Assembly (NCBI GenBank): GCA_016800925.1
Contig: JABCPU010000081.1
Location: 124,001-188,000 of the forward strand
Direction of reading: 5' to 3'
Length of the DNA stretch: 64,000 bases
From: Suillus spraguei
Taxonomy: Eukaryota; Basidiomycota; Agaricomycetes; Boletales; Suillaceae
How positions within the stretch are numbered: position 1 is the first letter of the stretch; every line of letters starts with the position of its first letter. A program made the position numbers and the translations under genes. The notes below the pieces were generated by a model. That model was not told the origin of the DNA and made no database searches. It was given only the letters and a program-made list of their open reading frames with translations. Shown here in pieces: positions 58,994 through 64,000 of this stretch.

Positions 58994-59532
58994 ATTTGCA
59001 TACGTACGCTCTTTTTTCGCAGGGAACACTTTTGATTTATCGAGATATTCGTAAGTGATGGACTGCAGGTACATAGTTAGTGGAAGATGAGAAGCAGGGT
59101 GTAGAGTACTGAAACGTGCTATAATGAATGTACTTTGGGGAATTACTTGAAGTGAGGGTTCTGTGTCATAATGAAACCTCATTGCTACGTTGACTAGAAG
59201 TGTTGGAATCCTATGCGCAAGTTTATTCCTCTTACAGTGACTATAAGATACACTTATAAACATGGATTCCAGATTCAATTCAATCGAGAATGATTCTGTC
59301 TGTTCTGTGAGTGTAACATGCAGCCTCTGTCAACTCAGGACCACAAACGTCTGCCACGAAAATATACTGATATATTAAGAGCACTACGTCGCATTATTTC
59401 TCACTCTAAACAAGGCGCTGGCGTCGGTTGACCATTTGACTCTATTGAGACATTAGAGGTTCATCTCTAGTAGGTGTATGAATGCCAGACCTTCATGTCC
59501 GTTGTCCACCTTCTCACCTAAAGCATTGTCTA
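58994..59532. other. 3' flanks of convergent genes
   Basis: Between the convergent PHD-finger and mitofissin genes. No gene seen. Confidence 0.5.
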
Positions 59533-59837
59533 TTATCTCCTCGAGTCCTTCTTGAAATAATCACTATTGACAGATGTAGCCGTGGCCATGTCGAATATGG
59601 TTTCGCCGACGCCGAGGAAACGATCAGCAAATGAGCGCATGGTTGGATCTGATATTATAGTAGTGTCAACGCTGAAGAGTGCACGAGCCGGCGAAACCGA
59701 TGTCGTTCACATTAATGTTGGATGCGGGGCATGAGGCTTGACACTCACGCGAATCCACTCGACCGCCGGATGCCAGCGACGACAGTTGAAACTAGTACTG
59801 CGTCTACAGCATAATGCACGATTTTGCCTAGTGCCAT
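59533..59837 (-). CDS. DUF1748 / mitofissin (Atg44-like), 75 residues
   Basis: Two exons too short for ordinary ORF listing: 59837-59749 and 59671-59533, with a 77-nt intron (gtgagtg ... cttcag). Exon 1 encodes MALGKIVHYAVDAVLVSTVV then AGIRRSSGFA, the hydrophobic amphipathic N-terminus of the family; exon 2 encodes VDTTIISDPTMRSFADRFLG, VGETIFDMATATSV, NSDYFKKDSRR and TAA. Length and every conserved block (VHYAxDAVLVST, GxRRSSG, FLGVGExIFD) fit DUF1748. The yeast member Atg44 is a mitochondrial intermembrane-space protein that drives mitochondrial fission during mitophagy. Assignment is from family knowledge; function here is inferred. Confidence 0.9.
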
Positions 59838-60711
59838 GTAGTGATAATAATTGTGTCAAGCAGGAGATGTGCTAGCTTGGGTAATGGTGGTTAGTGATTA
59901 AGCCTTGAATGTGTGCGAGCCCTGCCGAGCAGTGAGGCTATCGTAAATGGAAACTCTTCGGCAGAACACTTCTCGTCATCGTCACGGAAGCCCGGGCCGC
60001 TCTACTGGTCTCCCAAAAGAGTCTTAGTCGGTTCCTTCTATTATATTAGTGCCGCACAGACTCTGCCATGATGGGCCTATTGGGCTGCACAAGTCAGTGG
60101 GACGTCCGATGCATCAGATTTCAACTTGCAAATATACCAAGAAGGTGCGCAATGAAAAAGACTAAAACACGGGAAGCCAGACCACCGTGCTCTACTTCCA
60201 AGTCTTTCACTTATCAGAAATTCCTAGTAAGGTAAGTGCTTCCCCTGTGCGACCATTCTAATATGTCATGTAGCTTCATTCCTGCTACCATAAGGGAGTG
60301 GGTTATATCGTGTTTTATCACTGGGACCTCATTCAAATCGGTCGTCTTCTTGCGTCTGTTGCTTTTGACCTTCAATCGTTTTCTTCTCTCGTCTTCTTCG
60401 ATTGCTCGTTCCCTCGGCTCTTTCGGCCCAAGTTCGTGTTTCGCTGAAATCCCCGTGGCCTCAGTGAATCATTGTCGTACTCTCACTACCGTCAAGTTTG
60501 AGGTCTCGTGTGGTCTCGATGTTATGTTTGGGAGGAGCTGGACCGCTAATGATGGTGAACTAGAATTATCTCAGTCTTCGTCCCTCGTCGGGGTAATTTT
60601 ATTGTCTCAATGAGACGTTCGGACTCAAACTTTATTGTGCATTCATCTTTTTCGGAGGCCCCATAAGTAGGAGGTCTCGTGATTCATCAAGTGGAAGAGT
60701 TAAAGACTTTA
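59838..60711. other. Intergenic, no gene confirmed
   Basis: A 125-codon plus-strand frame (60236-60613) exists; its minus-strand counterpart encodes a Lys/Arg/Glu-rich stretch (ERAIEEDERRKRLKVKS) that looks slightly more protein-like. Neither has splice partners or a recognised family. Confidence 0.35.
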
Positions 60712-60790
60712 GCCTGGCCAGTGTGATTACCACAACAGAATCAAAATCTGTTTCTCTTGGACTACGCATGTTCGAAACGTGCTGAACTAC
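60712..60790 (+). ncRNA. tRNA-like Pol III repeat, copy 1 (degenerate)
   Basis: Contains a tRNA-like anticodon arm (acaga/tctgt, 7-base loop atcaaaa, anticodon CAA, Leu), a class-II-sized variable region, and a canonical T arm (gcatg ttcgaaa cgtgc, B box). The acceptor ends do not pair. A T6 run (60793-60798) follows at once, as in Pol III terminators. Probably a decayed tRNA or a tRNA-derived repeat. Confidence 0.3.
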
Positions 60791-60859
60791 AATTTTTTCT
60801 ATCAGAACACACGTTAGCATTCATTCATGGATCGTTTCTTTGGAAGCTCACTGTGACTG

Positions 60860-60937
60860 GTCATAGCCAGATGGTTGCTATAACAGAATTAAAATCTGTT
60901 TCTCTTGGACTGTGTAGGATCGAAACCTGCCGATGAC
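60860..60937 (+). tRNA. Putative tRNA-Leu(TAA)-like gene, copy 2
   Basis: A 78-nt cloverleaf-like sequence. Acceptor gtcatag pairs with cgatgac except one A/G mismatch; anticodon stem acaga/tctgt is perfect around loop attaaaa (anticodon TAA, leucine); the variable region is 14 nt, as class-II Leu tRNAs need; the T arm gtagg/cctgc closes a 7-base loop atcgaaa (first T is A). The D arm pairs poorly. A T6 run (60942-60947) follows. It may be a real but divergent tRNA, or part of a tRNA-derived repeat; copy 1 lies 148 bp upstream. Confidence 0.35.
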
Positions 60938-61319
60938 GAGGTTTTTTCTATCGAAACACACCTTGATATTCACTCATCGATAGTTTCTTTTGATTAAAGT
61001 ACTTGCCCACTGTTCACAGCTTGTGAGTGTGTCGATCTTCCCTCGAGTTCGATCCATGCTGATCGAAGCCGTTGCCCACTGTTCGCAGCTTCTCACTCGC
61101 TGCTCTCGCTCTCCCACTCACTGCTCTAACTTGTTGGTAAGCTCCACTCCTACCTCAGTCATCAAGCTTTGTTGCGGCACACCCTTCATACTTACTTTCT
61201 GAGGATAACGGCGAACCTCCGACAGTCAGACAGGCACCTTTTTATCGCCCTCGATTACCACAACCCGATTCACATTTTTGCTACCGCCACTACCCATCAC
61301 TACATGATACCTCTATTGG

Positions 61320-61447
61320 GCCGCGGCTCAGGCCGATCCAGGCCAAAGCCAAGCCGTCATTGACGGCTTTGGCCCGGCCTGCAGTTCTTCAAAGCCGGAG
61401 CCGTCTGAAGCCAGACTTTCAGGCCAAGCCGGGCCGGAACATCACTA
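61320..61447. mobile_element. Possible terminus of a GC-rich hAT-like element
   Basis: A GC-rich block with repeated ggcc/ggccaag motifs and a hairpin (ccaaagccaagccgtca/tgacggctttgg) ends in ...gccggaacatcacta; read on the minus strand this begins TAGTGATGTTCCGGC, resembling hAT termini (TAGNG). The opposite end was not found, so this is a solo end or chance. Confidence 0.3.
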
Positions 61448-62144
61448 GATGCATCACATTATAGCCTGTGCTGTTTCGTCTTCTACCGTCCGCGTCCGTT
61501 TGATGTGACAGAAATTCATCGAATGATTGTATCCCTACTGAAAACAAGCACTTTTTTTAATGACGCTAAACTGGTATACCCCGTCACTGTCAGTACTATG
61601 CGCGATCGGTTAACTATTAATTGTTGAAACATCGATAGGTGTTTATCCAAAAGTCAATTAGTTGATCATGGTGACATCTAGAAACTAGCCCCGGTAGACT
61701 GGACTCCGCGTGGCTGAAACTATCATCTGCATCAACGCTACGTTGCAGTTAAATTTCTTTAATATTTACATTGAATATTTCGTTCCTCGGGAGAAACGAA
61801 CAATCAGATCTATGCATGTGGAATCAGCTCGTGTGCCAGGTTCCAAGAAATCTGTATCGGTGTCTCGTACTTAAAGCTTCAAGATTGCATGCTTCAAATT
61901 ATTCAAATATTCCGCGAGTAATGAATTTTTTCTGTACTAACTTCTCAATAGTTAGAGCTCGAGGGAGCCAGACATCCTGTTAAACAAATTCGACTCGTGC
62001 CAATCAATACATCCAGACCAACACGAAAATTGCTTGCCAAGTCTGTTGAAGCTAAGGTCGTAAAGTCAGCAATCCGAAAGACAATAAATTTGGTTGCATT
62101 TACATACACAACCGAGGCACACTATCAGTAGTACTTACAAGCCA
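61448..62144. other. Intergenic, no gene recognised
   Basis: AT-rich sequence downstream of the minus-strand HET gene. Nothing assignable. Confidence 0.45.
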
Positions 62145-64000
62145 TTACCGGAGAAAAACTACTTTCTTCTCCGGCCTCGATGCCACCCAGGCAGCTTCAT
62201 GAATGACGCCCAACCCGACACGTTCCATCAAGCCCTCATCTTGACCTACCGCCATCACATTCAACAAGCATCCGCTGTAATCCCTCAGAACATCTCTGTC
62301 GTATACACTCATGTTGTGCGAATCGGTACGTGAAAGGACGATGAAGTCGAGAGAAGATGGCAGAGCGGGTTCCAATGGCAGGATGGCAGTGCCAACCCAA
62401 ATAGGAGGGAAAGATGTGGTAGAGAGAATATCGAAGAGACCGTGAAAAAATGTACTTGATTCTTCGCTGACTCGCCGTGCAATTCCAAAGCGGCTGCAAG
62501 TTGTGGTGAAGATGAGGGTGCCTGGTTCTAGCGGTCGATGAATGTCCAGTGTCAGCTCCGTTGGGTCTAAGATCCCACGCGAAGCAGAATATGCATATTT
62601 CTCTTCATTTTCCCTCAAAACGACAAAGGAAACTTGGCGGACATCAAGCTTCACTGTATTGCCACTGAGGTTCACGATGTACCAAGGATCAACAAGTGGT
62701 TCGTCCACCGATGGTTCGTCACTCGACATGCCCATCCGAATCCTCAGATACACAAATGCCCCCTGGTATAAGATACCGCCACGCCACGCAGTCCACGCCC
62801 AAGAAGGCCAAGGTGAGCTGGCTCCGTCAGGGAGCAAACGACGAGCGCGAGGTGTTTGTGGATCATGTTGCCAGAGAAGCGTGATATGCATGTCTGGTAA
62901 CATCATTCCATGTTGAAAGGCTCTGGCAGGGTCATCGAGCTCAAATGCCATTGCTAAAGCATTCGTCACTCCAGTGAAAGCATCAACGATATCTGATTCC
63001 ACGGTAAGATGGCGTCGTGTATAACTATCGACGGCCCCTATGTAACTCGAAATGGGAGTTGCGAATGGGAAACTCTCTGCAACTGATAACCAAAGGAAGC
63101 TGCTGGAGGATCGGTTATACTTGCTTTCGGCGACGATGTCTTCGCAGAAAATGTCGCATTTGCAGTGAAAGTAGACTTGCGGCCCAGTGAAGTATATCCT
63201 TCGGCAGGAGAGCGCACTCTCTTGATAGGTCCAACATCGCGTACTCCACGTGGATTGAGCAAGAGCTTCCCTAAGTCTTGGGGCAGCCACGTAGAGATGA
63301 AGTCCTTGAATGACCTCTATGTGCTGTTGCAATGTTCTAGTTCGTGGCCGGTATCCTGGGAGAGGGTCTTGAACCGTCGTGCAGCCAGCAGCGATGATCG
63401 TGAGATGGGATAAGCCGTAGACCAAGTCCATAGCACGTAACTGAATGGACTTGTCAAGCGCATCATCTTGAATGATGCATAGGGCATCGATCCATAAGTA
63501 ACGTTCACCAAACTTTCGAACGAATAAAATCGAATCTGAGATGGTCTCAGGAAGGGTCGACACGTTCAATCCGCCAGGCGTAGAGCGCTCCACTATGTTA
63601 TCCTTGGTCGTCCAGTAATCTGCACCGATGCTTCCCCATACATAACTGAGGGCGAGATAACGACAGCCAGAAGGCGCAGGAACCACGGCCATCGATACTA
63701 CGTCTACCACTCTCACAAACCCCGGCAACTTCCTGTCCATTTTCCAAATGTTGCTACATTTATTTCTATGATTCCCCCGGCACAGGCTAATCCACTTCTG
63801 CACCAGACCGATATCCACAGTGTCCTTCACCCTACGGCCATGAAGATCGGCTGGTCTCCCAAACTTGATAGCATCTTCTTGCAAGAGGTGTATGGTTAGC
63901 GGGCTTTCTTCCCCTAAATCTAGGTGTCTCTTCCAAAGGCCCCCTGGATCCTTCGTCCTCACAATACGGAGGCGGTGGCAACGGAATGTGGGCTTATAAA
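62145..64000 (-). CDS. HET-domain protein, continues past right edge
   Basis: An uninterrupted frame from the right window edge to the stop at 62145 (618 codons). The apparent first residue at 63962 is a GTG inside an open frame that reaches the edge, so the true start and possibly upstream exons are outside. HET-domain (PF06985-type) landmarks: CRYLALSYVWGS, TLPETISDSILFVRKFGERY then LWIDALCIIQDD, LSHLTIIAA, and STWSTRCWTYQESALSCRRI. The C-terminal half (SPWPSWAWTAWRGG) is typical of the large fungal HET family. Such proteins mediate non-self recognition and regulated cell death in hyphal fusion. No WD40 or TPR part is visible, and it is not a close paralogue of the HET gene at 5489. Confidence 0.88.
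   Translation of the reverse strand, partial: YKPTFRCHRLRIVRTKDPGGLWKRHLDLGEESPLTIHLLQEDAIKFGRPADLHGRRVKDTVDIGLVQKWISLCRGNHRNKCSNIWKMDRKLPGFVRVVDVVSMAVVPAPSGCRYLALSYVWGSIGADYWTTKDNIVERSTPGGLNVSTLPETISDSILFVRKFGERYLWIDALCIIQDDALDKSIQLRAMDLVYGLSHLTIIAAGCTTVQDPLPGYRPRTRTLQQHIEVIQGLHLYVAAPRLREALAQSTWSTRCWTYQESALSCRRIYFTGPQVYFHCKCDIFCEDIVAESKYNRSSSSFLWLSVAESFPFATPISSYIGAVDSYTRRHLTVESDIVDAFTGVTNALAMAFELDDPARAFQHGMMLPDMHITLLWQHDPQTPRARRLLPDGASSPWPSWAWTAWRGGILYQGAFVYLRIRMGMSSDEPSVDEPLVDPWYIVNLSGNTVKLDVRQVSFVVLRENEEKYAYSASRGILDPTELTLDIHRPLEPGTLIFTTTCSRFGIARRVSEESSTFFHGLFDILSTTSFPPIWVGTAILPLEPALPSSLDFIVLSRTDSHNMSVYDRDVLRDYSGCLLNVMAVGQDEGLMERVGLGVIHEAAWVASRPEKKVVFLR

Larger units (their letters stand above)
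60706..60990 (+). repeat. Tandem pair of ~148-bp repeats carrying the tRNA-like units
   Basis: Two diverged direct copies with a 148-bp period. Shared blocks include aaaatctgtttctcttggact, the T-arm, ttttttctatc and attcactcat/attcattcat followed by gtttcttt. The similarity extends beyond the tRNA-like part on the 3' side, so the repeat unit includes the terminator and flank. Confidence 0.7.

Noticed and set aside
63960..63962. Start codon of the right-edge HET gene at 63962
   Set aside because: The codon is GTG and the frame stays open to the window edge; the true start is outside.

Overview
The window looks like nuclear DNA of a mushroom-forming basidiomycete (Agaricomycetes). Genes are interrupted by many 47-60 nt GT-AG introns, and several families found mainly in that group are present: HET-domain proteins, multi-spanning membrane proteins with the DUF6533 signature, and DUF7918 proteins. 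There are no operons, CRISPR arrays or bacterial features. All calls come from reading frames, splice sites, motifs and comparison of repeated segments inside the window; no database search was run.

Left part (1-24.5 kb). The 3' end of one cytochrome P450 gene (1-268) is followed by a complete 12-exon tandem paralogue (2063-4137), with a DUF6533 relic between them. Next comes a large WD40-TPR-HET fusion gene (5489-8548) and a decayed HET copy (about 10400-11431). Two DUF6533 membrane-protein genes (11859-13409, 14012-15551), ribosomal protein uL4 (16390-17788) and a third DUF6533 gene (19292-21203) follow. A non-autonomous DNA transposon (21616-23140), containing a hairpin with arms of about 110 bp, lies 221 bp upstream of a Qa-SNARE (Pep12-like syntaxin) gene.

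Middle part (26.5-41.6 kb). A tandem segmental duplication carries a UPF0014/FetB-like permease gene and ALG12. The right unit is complete and continuous with full-length ALG12 (33518-35439). The left unit has an intact permease gene but only a gutted ALG12 tail, and it was later hit by a 3.3 kb transposon (27920-31184), itself interrupted by a hAT-like element (27994-30439). Unit 2 preserves the empty target site. An F-box/LRR-like gene and three tandem zinc-independent alcohol-dehydrogenase/enoyl-reductase genes (one pseudogene, two intact) follow.

Right part (42.9-64 kb). A cluster of DUF7918 genes (two intact, one pseudogene) gives way to a conserved housekeeping block: RS-type cyclophilin, eIF4B, ARPC2, an Alba-like protein, a PHD-finger chromatin protein, and a 75-residue DUF1748/mitofissin (Atg44-like) gene with two short exons. 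A tandem pair of tRNA-like Pol III-type repeats and a second HET gene running off the right edge finish the window.

The window therefore alternates between stable housekeeping genes and fast-evolving accessory islands (P450, HET, DUF6533, DUF7918, duplicated reductases, transposons). Nearly every accessory family appears as tandem copies plus at least one broken copy, which is birth-and-death evolution in progress.
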